From Sutterella sp. (GTDB taxonomy: Bacteria; Pseudomonadota; Gammaproteobacteria; Burkholderiales; Burkholderiaceae_F), in contig JAHHRF010000023.1 of the NCBI GenBank assembly GCA_020025955.1, positions 1 to 27,621 on the forward strand: a stretch of DNA of 27,621 nt. Direction: 5' to 3'. This document shows, piece by piece, positions 7,334 through 13,945 of this stretch. Position numbers and translations under genes: made by a program. How positions within the stretch are numbered: position 1 is the first letter of the stretch; every line of letters starts with the position of its first letter. Under the pieces are notes generated by a model that was not told the DNA's origin, made no database searches, and saw only the letters and a program-made list of their open reading frames with translations.

Positions 7334-7858
7334 ATGACACGCAAATTCTGTCAACTGGCCGCCCTGGTCTCGGTCGTCGCCACCCTCGTGACGGGTTGCC
7401 AAGTGCTCCCGCCCAATCCTGCACTGCAACCACAAGAGCGCACGATCACTCAGCCCGCCACCCCCTCGATTGAAGAACAGTATCAAGCCAAGGTTAAAGA
7501 CATCGCTCGCGACATGAGTGCGGTGTGTGCGTCGGCCGACTTACAGCCCTACTTCCGTCAGACGCCGTGCTTACCGATGCGCATCACGGAAAAGGATTTG
7601 CGTAATAAGAAAACCGTCAATCGCTATGAGCGTGAAGCGGGCAAAAAAGCCTTTGAGCGCTTTAATGCGCTGTCGGCCAATATGCGTGCGTGGATGAAAA
7701 CCTATGGGACCCCCGCCATGAAGGCGGAAGCAAAGCGCACCGAAACTCAAACCCTTCCTCAGGTCGAAGCCCTTCAGCGTGAATTCTTAAAAGGCGCCCT
7801 CCTCTGGGGGGAATACAACCGTCGACGTTTAGCGCTCTATCGCGCAACCGCCCAATAA
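7334..7858 (+). CDS. Putative small lipoprotein of unknown function
   Basis: 174 residues. A basic N-terminus and hydrophobic segment (about 7-20) end in a lipobox VTGC with the acceptor Cys22, so it is probably exported and lipid-anchored. Residue 23 is Gln, not Asp, which favours the outer membrane by the +2 rule of enterobacteria. The mature part is charged and helical, with two further Cys near 65 and 79 that could form a disulfide. I do not recognise the family. The ribosome site is weak (AGG 10 bases upstream). It is divergent from tig and followed 54 bases later by tRNA-Leu. Length, codon pattern and signal make it a real gene; function is open. Confidence 0.75.
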   Translation: MTRKFCQLAALVSVVATLVTGCQVLPPNPALQPQERTITQPATPSIEEQYQAKVKDIARDMSAVCASADLQPYFRQTPCLPMRITEKDLRNKKTVNRYEREAGKKAFERFNALSANMRAWMKTYGTPAMKAEAKRTETQTLPQVEALQREFLKGALLWGEYNRRRLALYRATAQ

Positions 7859-7873
7859 AAGCGACTGCGCACC

Positions 7874-7901
7874 TTTTCAAACGCCCTAAAATCAGTACAA
7901 T
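7874..7901 (+). promoter_or_regulatory. Promoter of tRNA-Leu
   Basis: -10 TACAAT (7896-7901) and -35 TTTTCA (7874-7879) lie 16 bases apart. The expected start near 7908 is only about 5 bases before the mature tRNA 5' end. Confidence 0.6.
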
Positions 7902-7912
7902 GGTTTGTCCGT

Positions 7913-7999
7913 GCGGGGGTGGCGAAATTGGTAGACGCACCAGGTTTAGGTCCTGACGCCGTAAAAGGCGTGTCGGTTCGAGTCCGATCTCCCGCACCA
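7913..7999 (+). tRNA. tRNA-Leu(TAG)
   Basis: An 87-base class II tRNA. Acceptor GCGGGGG pairs with CTCCCGC, the anticodon loop is TTTAGGT (TAG, Leu), the variable arm is long (ACGCCGTAAAAGGCGT), the T arm reads CGGTTCGAGTCCG, discriminator is A and CCA is encoded (7997-7999). Confidence 0.97.
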
Positions 8000-8007
8000 C
8001 AAAATTC

Positions 8008-8048
8008 AAAGAGGTTGTTTCCATCGAGGAGACAACCTCTTTTTGTTT
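8008..8048 (+). terminator. Rho-independent terminator after tRNA-Leu
   Basis: AAAGAGGTTGT (8008-8018) is exactly complementary to ACAACCTCTTT (8032-8042) and is followed by a T-rich run to 8048. It is the end of the tRNA-Leu transcript. Confidence 0.9.
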
Positions 8049-8054
8049 TGCCCT

Positions 8055-8094
8055 AAAGGAAAAGGCACCCTTCTCCGAAGAGAAGAATGCCTTT
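8055..8094 (-). terminator. Terminator of the UreE-like gene
   Basis: On the minus strand AAAGGCA pairs with TGCCTTT. An inner CTTCTC/GAGAAG stem is closed by a TTCG-type loop, and the 3' side continues as TTTTCCTTT. It lies 28 bases after the stop of the gene at 8122-9165, back-to-back with the tRNA-Leu terminator. Confidence 0.75.
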
Positions 8095-8121
8095 GTGTAC
8101 TTTTAGCTAAATGCTAAGGGC

Positions 8122-8730
8122 TTAGTGGCCGCCGCAACCGCAGCCGCCTTCGCCGTGGCCTTCGCCACCGCCGCAACAGCCGCCTTCACCGCGACCCTTG
8201 CCCTTGCCAAGGCCTTTGCCTTTGCCCTTGCCTTTACCCTTGCCCTGGCCACCGCCACAGCAACCGCCTTCTTCGTGGCCTTCGCCACCGCAACCGCAGC
8301 CGCCTTCTTCGTGGTCGTGACCGCCGCAGCCGCAACCGCAACCGCCTTCTTCGTGATCGTGACCGCCACAACCGCAGCCACCTTCCGCATGGTCGTGACC
8401 GCCGCAACCGCAGCCTTCACCGTGACCATGACCATGACCGTGGCTACCGCAACCACAACCGCCTTCACGGGCAGCCATCTTTTCAGCAGCGCCATCGGCA
8501 CAGCAGTCGTGCTGGGTGCCGGAGCAGCAGCCCATTTCGCCAACCTTCTTCTGACCGCCGCCGCAGCCGCAGCCGCCTTCTTCGTGGTCGTGACCACCGC
8601 AGCCGCAGCCACCGTGATCGTGCCCATGGTCGTGCCCACCACAGCCGCAGCCGCAGCCGCCGTGATCATGCCCATGATCGTGACCGCCACAACCGCCGCC
8701 GCAGCCACCACAGCTGCCACCGCAGCCGCC
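8122..8730 (-). repeat. Low-complexity Gly-Cys-His coding repeat
   Basis: About 600 bases of imperfect short repeats that encode units such as GGCGCGGHDHEE in the minus-strand protein. The high-scoring frames on both strands here (Ala- or Thr-rich) are by-products of the repeat and not genes. Such DNA is prone to copy-number change by slippage. Confidence 0.85.
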
Positions 8731-9165
8731 TTCACGCACGATGAATTCGAGCGGTTCAAAGGGCTCTTCCACTTCTTCGACCGTCAAGCCGATCATGTTG
8801 AGCATGCGAGCAATGTTTTCGTTGGGGAGCACACCGAAGCCTTCCGGGGCAGCGGCCACCGGGATGTTGCGCGTCACAAACGCAGCCACGGCTTCACGCA
8901 TGGTCTGTAAGTCGCCCGTCACATGTAAAACCTTTTCTACAGCGGGACGAACCACCCAGAAAGCGCCCGTGTCGTCAACGAACACATCGTTAACGTCCAA
9001 GGGACGACGCTCTTCGACGGCGACCGTGAAGGTGCCTTCGGGCGTTTCAAACGTATCACCCCATTCGGCGCGTTCAGCTGAGGTCAGTGTGAACACGTTG
9101 GCGCGCTCAAGTACCGGCGTAGCGGGACGAGCGTCAGAGGGGAGCAACTTGGTAAACGTTGTCAT
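8122..9165 (-). CDS. UreE-like protein with very long Gly/Cys/His metal-binding tail
   Basis: 347 residues. Residues 22-140 resemble the urease nickel chaperone UreE: a beta-rich N-terminal half (RRPLDVNDVFVDD), then RNIPVAA, ENIARMLNMIGLTVEEVE and PFEPL near the same spacing as in UreE. By-eye comparison shows the UreE core metal histidines missing (the NRH position reads RNI; the HHDH position reads PNEN). From 146 to the end runs a tail of about 200 residues with about 32 Cys and 24 His in GGCGCGGHDH-type units, interrupted by a GCCSGTQHDCC segment and a GKGKGKGKGKG stretch. The start at 9165 has AAGGA 7 bases upstream; the frame's longer form has no support. No urease or hydrogenase genes are in the window. 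Probable role is binding, storing or delivering nickel, zinc or another soft metal; this is inference. Confidence 0.85.
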   Translation of the reverse strand: MTTFTKLLPSDARPATPVLERANVFTLTSAERAEWGDTFETPEGTFTVAVEERRPLDVNDVFVDDTGAFWVVRPAVEKVLHVTGDLQTMREAVAAFVTRNIPVAAAPEGFGVLPNENIARMLNMIGLTVEEVEEPFEPLEFIVREGGCGGSCGGCGGGCGGHDHGHDHGGCGCGCGGHDHGHDHGGCGCGGHDHEEGGCGCGGGQKKVGEMGCCSGTQHDCCADGAAEKMAAREGGCGCGSHGHGHGHGEGCGCGGHDHAEGGCGCGGHDHEEGGCGCGCGGHDHEEGGCGCGGEGHEEGGCCGGGQGKGKGKGKGKGLGKGKGRGEGGCCGGGEGHGEGGCGCGGH

Positions 9166-9239
9166 GATTAAATCCTTGAAAAATTGGGTCGAGGCCAACT
9201 CAGCAATCTCCGTGAATACTGTCCTCGACAATACGGCTT

Positions 9240-9248
9240 ATTCTAACA
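9240..9248 (-). promoter_or_regulatory. Possible extended -10 promoter of the UreE-like gene
   Basis: The minus strand reads TGTTAGAAT, which fits TGn followed by a -10 (TAGAAT at 9240-9245). No good -35 is visible, as can be expected with an extended -10. The leader would be about 68 bases. I see no NikR, Zur or Fur-type operator that I can name. Confidence 0.35.
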
Positions 9249-9273
9249 TTGATATTTACAATTTATGGCGGGT

Positions 9274-10650
9274 TTACGCGAGTGCGAGCTCTAAAGCATC
9301 CGACAAACGGTCCACGCCAATGACTTCTAAGCCCTCAATCGGGGCCTTGGGGGCGTTAGCTTTGGGGATGATGGCGCGAGAAAACCCGAGCTTTGCGGCT
9401 TCGCGAAGTCGCTCTTGCCCACGGGGACTCGGACGAATTTCACCCGCTAAGCCGACTTCGCCAAATAAGACCGTTCCGCGTGCAATAGCACGATTACTAA
9501 GGCTCGAATAGACTGCGGCTAACAGGGCCAAATCCACGGCCGTTTCTGTGATTTTGACGCCACCGACGGCGTTCACAAAAACGTCCTGATCAAAAACCCC
9601 AATCCCGGCGTGGCGATGCAACACCGCTAACAACATCGCTAAACGTTGGGCATCTAACCCCACGGCTAAGCGTCGGGGACTGGGCAAATGGGTTTCGTCA
9701 ACGAGCGCTTGGATTTCCACCAATAAGGGGCGCGTCCCCTCTTGGGTGACCAAGACGGCACTTCCTGGGACATTGGCTTTGTATTCCGACAAGAAGATGG
9801 CGCTCGGGTTATTCACCCCGACGAGCCCATGGTCCGTCATGGCAAAGACCCCTAATTCGTTGACGGCCCCAAAGCGATTCTTAAAGGCGCGCACGAGTCG
9901 GAAGTTGGAATGCTGATCCCCTTCGAAGTAGAGCACCGTATCGACAATGTGCTCTAACACGCGGGGCCCCGCTAAATTCCCTTCCTTGGTGACGTGCCCC
10001 ACAAAGATTAAGGTCGTGCCTTGGGCTTTGGCGACACGCGTTAAGCGTGCGGCACACTCGCGGACTTGACTTACCGACCCCGGGGCCGAATCCAAGGCTC
10101 CTGAGAAAATCGTTTGAATGGAGTCGATCACCACGAATTCGGGCTTTTTCTCAGCGAGCACTGCTTCGATGCGCTCCAATTCGATTTCGCTCATCAGCAT
10201 GAGCCCTTTGGGTTCGAGCTGAAGGCGTTTCGCGCGCACCGCAATCTGCGAGGGACTTTCTTCCCCCGAGACATAAAGGGCTTTACGACCCGCATAGACT
10301 AAGCGCGCCATGACTTGGAGCAGTAACGTGGACTTCCCAATCCCCGGGTCCCCGCCAATTAAGGCGACACACCCTTTGACGAGCCCGCCCCCCATGACGC
10401 GGTCAAACTCCTGAATGCCCACTTGGGTGCGGGGCACCTCTTCAATGGCGACATCCGTTAAATCCTGAAGGCTCCCCGTGGTATCCACAAAGCCTTTTTG
10501 ACCCCCATAGCGCGCGGCGCTTCCCTGCTGGACCTTAAATTCCTGCATGGTATTCCAGCTCTTACAGTGCGGGCATTGACCCTGCCACTTTAAGGTGGTG
10601 CCACCGCACTCGGTACAGACAAATTCCACGCGGGCTTTCTTTTGCGCCAT
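9274..10650 (-). CDS. radA: DNA repair protein RadA
   Basis: RecA-like helicase that promotes branch migration in homologous recombination. 458 residues, typical length. The N-terminal C4 zinc finger has Cys12, Cys15, Cys26 and Cys29. Walker A GGDPGIGKST is at 99-108. The RadA-specific KNRFG motif is at 257-261. A Lon-protease-like C-terminal domain runs from about 285 to the end. The ATG has AAGGA 8 bases upstream. It starts 44 bases after alr on the same strand and is probably cotranscribed with it. Confidence 0.96.
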   Translation of the reverse strand: MAQKKARVEFVCTECGGTTLKWQGQCPHCKSWNTMQEFKVQQGSAARYGGQKGFVDTTGSLQDLTDVAIEEVPRTQVGIQEFDRVMGGGLVKGCVALIGGDPGIGKSTLLLQVMARLVYAGRKALYVSGEESPSQIAVRAKRLQLEPKGLMLMSEIELERIEAVLAEKKPEFVVIDSIQTIFSGALDSAPGSVSQVRECAARLTRVAKAQGTTLIFVGHVTKEGNLAGPRVLEHIVDTVLYFEGDQHSNFRLVRAFKNRFGAVNELGVFAMTDHGLVGVNNPSAIFLSEYKANVPGSAVLVTQEGTRPLLVEIQALVDETHLPSPRRLAVGLDAQRLAMLLAVLHRHAGIGVFDQDVFVNAVGGVKITETAVDLALLAAVYSSLSNRAIARGTVLFGEVGLAGEIRPSPRGQERLREAAKLGFSRAIIPKANAPKAPIEGLEVIGVDRLSDALELALA

Positions 10651-10694
10651 AGGGCTTCCTTTTGACTAGGAGAAAAGAGGGAAAGAAAAGGTTT

Positions 10695-11777
10695 TTACGC
10701 TTTCAGCGTTAAGGGGACGCGCAAGGCCAGGGCACAAATGAGTTCATAGCCAATCGTCCCACAGGCTTGGGCCACGCGATTGACGGGCAGATTTTTGCCC
10801 CAGAGTTCGACTAAAGAGCCCACGTCGGCGTCAGGGATGTCCGTGATGTCAATCTCGAGCATGTCCATGGAGACGGCCCCGACTAACGGCGCGATTTTGC
10901 CATTGACCCAGGTGGGGGCTCCATCGGGCATGGTGCGCGGATACCCATCCGCGTAGCCACAGGCCACCACCGCAATACGCGAGGGACGTTTCGCGGTCCA
11001 GCGAGCGCCATAGCCCACGGTTTCGCCCTCCGCCACGTTTTGCACCGCAATGATGCGCGCCGCCAAGGTCATCGCGGGGATGATCCCCAGCTCTTCACTC
11101 GTGACATGATGGTCGGGGCTCACCCCATAGAGCGCCACCCCAGCGCGCACACTCGTGCCTTCCACTTCAGGGCGCCAGAGAATGGCGGCGGAATTGGCCA
11201 TGCACCCGGGTACCGTGCCATCCATCGCGGGACTCAAACGCGTTAATTGTTTCGAGACCGACGTGGGCTTTTCCGCTAAGTAGCTGGGCTCGGCATTGGC
11301 AAAGTGCGTGACGATGCTGAGAATAGTGACCCCCGGGATCGCGGCGAGTTCTGCCTTAACGCGATTCACATCGTCTGGGGCAAAGCCCAAACGGTTCATC
11401 CCCGTGTTGACTTTAATGTGCACGCCCACGGGGCTCACGCCCGAGGCTTTGAGAATGGCAATCTGCCAATCGCTATGAATGATCGTCTCAACGTTTAATT
11501 GCGCCAAGGGCTCTAAGTCCGCGGCATCAAAGAAACCTTCTAAGAGCAAAATGCGCTTGGTCCACCCGTAAGAGCGGGCGCGCGCAGCGTCGTCCAGGTC
11601 GATGGTGGCTAACCCCTCTGCCCCTTCAAAGGCTTTGACGGCGTTATCTAACCCATGCCCGTAGGCATTGGCTTTGACCACCGCCCAAACCTCACGATTC
11701 CCCGCCAACGCTCGCACGCGCTTTAAGTTATGCGTTAAGGCTTGGGCGTCGATTTCAGCGTAAATGGGACGTGGCAC
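10695..11777 (-). CDS. alr: Alanine racemase
   Basis: PLP-dependent enzyme that makes D-alanine for peptidoglycan. 360 residues from the chosen start. The PLP lysine is in VVKANAYGHG (about 36), the conserved MNRLGF segment is in the barrel, and the C-terminal domain carries YGARWTAKRPSRIAVV and SMDMLEIDIT. A TTG two codons upstream (11783) is possible, but the AAGGA site is only 3 bases from it and 9 bases from the GTG at 11777. The resulting MPRPI start resembles other betaproteobacterial Alr. It is followed by radA and divergent from lplT. Confidence 0.95.
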   Translation of the reverse strand: MPRPIYAEIDAQALTHNLKRVRALAGNREVWAVVKANAYGHGLDNAVKAFEGAEGLATIDLDDAARARSYGWTKRILLLEGFFDAADLEPLAQLNVETIIHSDWQIAILKASGVSPVGVHIKVNTGMNRLGFAPDDVNRVKAELAAIPGVTILSIVTHFANAEPSYLAEKPTSVSKQLTRLSPAMDGTVPGCMANSAAILWRPEVEGTSVRAGVALYGVSPDHHVTSEELGIIPAMTLAARIIAVQNVAEGETVGYGARWTAKRPSRIAVVACGYADGYPRTMPDGAPTWVNGKIAPLVGAVSMDMLEIDITDIPDADVGSLVELWGKNLPVNRVAQACGTIGYELICALALRVPLTLKA

Positions 11778-11813
11778 GGGCAAAAATCCTTGGGATTAGC
11801 GTTAAAAGAAGCT

Positions 11814-11859
11814 TTTAGAGGAGTCCCCCTTTCCCTTTTGGGATAGGGCTTTCTCTAAA
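11814..11859 (-). other. Structured leader of alr
   Basis: TTTAGAG (11814-11820) pairs with CTCTAAA (11853-11859). Inside, TCCC-TTTT-GGGA (11832-11843) and flanking C and G runs form a nested hairpin. It lies about 40-80 bases before the alr start and downstream of a minus-strand -10 word TACAAT at 11876-11881, which has no convincing -35. No T run follows, so it is not a terminator. Confidence 0.45.
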
Positions 11860-11985
11860 GTGGTAAAGGTAGTTTATTGTACGCCCGAAAAAGCCCCCTC
11901 TCCCCCATTCGTTGTGTTTTGTAGCATTTTCCTCTCAAACGATAGGCTTTCGGCCCTGCCCCAAGCCCTCAAAAAAGGGGGTTCG

Positions 11986-11994
11986 TGATACTAT
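11986..11994 (+). promoter_or_regulatory. Extended -10 promoter of lplT
   Basis: TGATACTAT fits TGn plus -10 TACTAT (11989-11994). The expected start is near 12001, giving a leader of about 89 bases that begins just before the hairpin at 12007-12073. There is no good -35. Confidence 0.45.
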
Positions 11995-12006
11995 CCATGA
12001 GACCCT

Positions 12007-12073
12007 GCCGACAAGAAGACGGAAATCCTAAGACCCCCTTCGTGGATTGCTCCCCTGTCGGCGCTATTTTTTC
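12007..12073 (+). promoter_or_regulatory. Terminator-like (attenuator-like) hairpin in the lplT leader
   Basis: GCCGACA (12007-12013) is exactly complementary to TGTCGGC (12056-12062). AATCC and GGATT inside can also pair, and six T follow (12068-12073), 16 bases before the lplT start. An intrinsic terminator ahead of a coding region suggests attenuation. The loop is long, so this is uncertain. Confidence 0.4.
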
Positions 12074-12089
12074 TATCCGGATACTCCTT

Positions 12090-13406
12090 ATGAAACCTGG
12101 GTTCTACACCATTTTGGCAGCCCAATTTTTATCAAGTTTGGCCGATAACGCCCTCTTAATTGCGGCGATTGCCTTACTTGTCGGGATCGGCGCCCCGGAT
12201 TGGATGACGCCCTTACTGAAACTCTTCTTTGTGGTGAGCTATGTATCGCTCGCTGCCTGGGTGGGACTCTTTGCCGACGCGATGCCCAAAGGGCGCGTGA
12301 TGTTTATCACCAACTGCTTGAAAGCGGTGGGGTGTTTATTAATGCTCTTTGGCACGCACCCGTTACTCGCTTACGCCGTGGTGGGGATTGGGGCCGCTGC
12401 CTATTCGCCCGCGAAGTACGGGATTCTCACCGAACTTTTGCCGCCCAAACAACTCGTCATTGCCAACGGTTGGATGGAAGGCTTAACGGTTGCCTCCATC
12501 ATTTTGGGCGTGGTCTTAGGGGGCGTCTTAATTAAGCCCGAAGTCGCGCACGCCGTGATTCATGATTTGGGGCTCTCTACCCTGGGGCTCACGACCTTTG
12601 CGCAAAGTGCCATCTTTGTGATCACCTTTGTGTACGTGGCAGCGTCCTTTGTGAATTTAGCCATCCCCGATACGGGGGCACGTTACCCCAAGCAGCACTT
12701 TACGTTTCTGCCTACGATTCGTGACTTTGGAAAGAGTTGCAAACTCCTGTGGTCGGACCCCTTGGGGCAGATTTCGTTAGCCGTGACCACGCTCTTTTGG
12801 GGCGCGGGCGCCGTCTTACAGTTCCTCGTACTGAAGTGGTGCGATCATGCCTTAGGCTTTGACTTGTCGCAGGCGAGCATCATGCAAGCCGTGGTGAGTC
12901 TCGGGATTGCGGTGGGCGCTGTGTTAGCCGCCGTCTTTATTCCCTTGAAGAAATCCTTAAACGCCCTGCCCATGGGCATTGCGATGGGGATTTTGGTAAC
13001 GATTACGTCCTTTTTCCATCGTGATTTGATGCCCGCAGGCGGTATTGAACTTTTTGGCTTTGAGATGAGCTGGGCCGTGATGGCCGCGTCCTTCATCATG
13101 ATTTTGGTGGGCATTTGCGCGGGCTTTTTCGTGGTCCCCATGAATGCCCTCTTACAGCACCGTGGTCACGTCTTGATGAGTGCCGGGCGCTCCATTGCGG
13201 TACAAAACTTCAATGAAAACTTGTCGATTTTAGTGATGCTGGGGCTCTATGCCTTACTCATCAAAATGAACTTAAGTGCGCCGACGACGATGCTTCTCTT
13301 TGGGGTCTTTGTGATGGGCTCGATGGCGTTAGTGATCATGAAACACTACGCCAATCAGGCCAAGGAAGATTCCTTGCACTTAATTGGCGAAGAGAAACGC
13401 CACTAA
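12090..13406 (+). CDS. lplT: Lysophospholipid transporter LplT (MFS family)
   Basis: Inner-membrane protein that flips lysophospholipids inward for re-acylation. 438 residues with about 12 hydrophobic segments; the N-terminus MKPGFYTILAAQFLSSLADNA is the family signature (E. coli LplT, 397 residues). The frame is open upstream to 11985, but those residues are not family-like and the ATG at 12090 has GGA 8 bases before it. It is divergent from alr-radA, an arrangement I recall from other Burkholderiales. No acyltransferase gene (aas) is adjacent. A terminator follows. Confidence 0.93.
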   Translation: MKPGFYTILAAQFLSSLADNALLIAAIALLVGIGAPDWMTPLLKLFFVVSYVSLAAWVGLFADAMPKGRVMFITNCLKAVGCLLMLFGTHPLLAYAVVGIGAAAYSPAKYGILTELLPPKQLVIANGWMEGLTVASIILGVVLGGVLIKPEVAHAVIHDLGLSTLGLTTFAQSAIFVITFVYVAASFVNLAIPDTGARYPKQHFTFLPTIRDFGKSCKLLWSDPLGQISLAVTTLFWGAGAVLQFLVLKWCDHALGFDLSQASIMQAVVSLGIAVGAVLAAVFIPLKKSLNALPMGIAMGILVTITSFFHRDLMPAGGIELFGFEMSWAVMAASFIMILVGICAGFFVVPMNALLQHRGHVLMSAGRSIAVQNFNENLSILVMLGLYALLIKMNLSAPTTMLLFGVFVMGSMALVIMKHYANQAKEDSLHLIGEEKRH

Positions 13407-13439
13407 GCACGAAAGAACGCTAAGCCTGACGAACGCTTG

Positions 13440-13482
13440 AAGGCGCTTGTTCCTCGAAAGACGGACTAGCGCCTTTTCTTTT
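13440..13482 (+). terminator. Terminator of lplT
   Basis: AAGGCGCT (13440-13447) is exactly complementary to AGCGCCTT (13468-13475). GTTC/GGAC pair within the loop, and TTCTTTT follows. It lies 33 bases after the lplT stop. Confidence 0.85.
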
Positions 13483-13520
13483 GAGTGAACGTTTTTGAGC
13501 GGTCGTTTTTAGGCATTCAT

Positions 13521-13548
13521 TGAGCCCTTTAGAGGGCCCTCTGGCTCA
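13521..13548. other. Nested palindrome in non-coding region
   Basis: TGAGCC (13521-13526) pairs with GGCTCA (13543-13548) and encloses the 12-base palindrome AGAGGGCCCTCT. It lies between the lplT terminator and the candidate RNA at 13613-13781. There is no T run; it may be a protein-binding site or an RNA element. Confidence 0.35.
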
Positions 13549-13612
13549 CGATCGTTTGCGGTAGAGCGGTCTGCATGACGCGGGGGCGCGCGCACACCCT
13601 CAGAAAGAGGTG

Positions 13613-13781
13613 TAGAATGAACCCTATCAGAAGTCTCATTCATCCTTTGAATGTGTCATTTTGTAGCCCTGTTTGCTTCCCAATTGCGCGACTGGGCGGG
13701 GTTAGACGAGTGCTTGCCTCTCTCCTAAAAATTGGATGTTGCTTAGGAGCGCCCGCGGTTTTCCGTGGGCGTTTCTTTTTG
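13613..13781 (+). ncRNA. Candidate orphan small RNA
   Basis: A -10 word TAGAAT (13613-13618) with a weak -35 CGCACA (13591-13596) is followed by about 155 bases rich in inverted repeats: CATTC/GAATG, CCCA/TGGG with flanking CCC/GGG, and TCCTAA/TTAGGA at 13723-13748. It ends at a textbook terminator (13750-13781). No coding region follows on this strand, since the next gene converges. The overlapping 89-codon frame begins before the -10 and runs through the terminator, so coding is unlikely. I do not recognise the RNA; its length would suit 6S RNA, but I see no long end-to-end pairing to support that. Confidence 0.4.
13750..13781 (+). terminator. Strong Rho-independent terminator
   Basis: CGCCCGCGG (13750-13758) pairs with CCGTGGGCG (13763-13771), with one G-T pair and a TTTT loop, followed by TTTCTTTTT. 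It ends a plus-strand transcript that has no recognised gene in front of it. Confidence 0.85.
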
Positions 13782-13896
13782 CGACTGACGCTTTTGAGAC
13801 GAATGAAGCCAGAACAAAGTCTTGAGAGAGGCGGAGTCCCTTGAACGAGGGAAAGAAGAGAGAAAGAGAAGAGGACAGGCTTTAGGCGTTCGAGCA

Positions 13897-13932
13897 CTAA
13901 AGCAAAACGCCTCCGTCAACGTGACAGAGGCG
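13897..13932 (-). terminator. Terminator of the flavoprotein gene
   Basis: On the minus strand CGCCTCTGTC (13923-13932) pairs with GACGGAGGCG (13908-13917), with one G-T pair. TTTTGCTTT follows. It lies 13 bases after the stop of the flavoprotein. Confidence 0.8.
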
Positions 13933-13945
13933 CTTTGGATTGGGC

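Noticed and set aside
8122..8730. Regular short repeats that could suggest a CRISPR array
   Set aside because: Units are only a few to about 36 bases, in frame, with no unique spacers, and they encode a continuous protein.
8103..8759. Ala/Val/Lys-rich minus-strand frame overlapping the same repeat
   Set aside because: Same cause: a shifted frame through low-complexity coding DNA, with no ribosome site or independent N-terminal domain.
8125..8910. Long Ala/Thr-rich open frame on the plus strand opposite the Cys/His tail
   Set aside because: It mirrors the Gly-Cys-His repeats in another frame, has no supporting domain, and lies opposite a gene with a good start and a UreE-like N-terminus.
13575..13844. 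89-codon plus-strand frame between lplT and the flavoprotein
   Set aside because: It passes through a strong terminator, has no ribosome site and no recognisable domain. A small RNA explains the region better.
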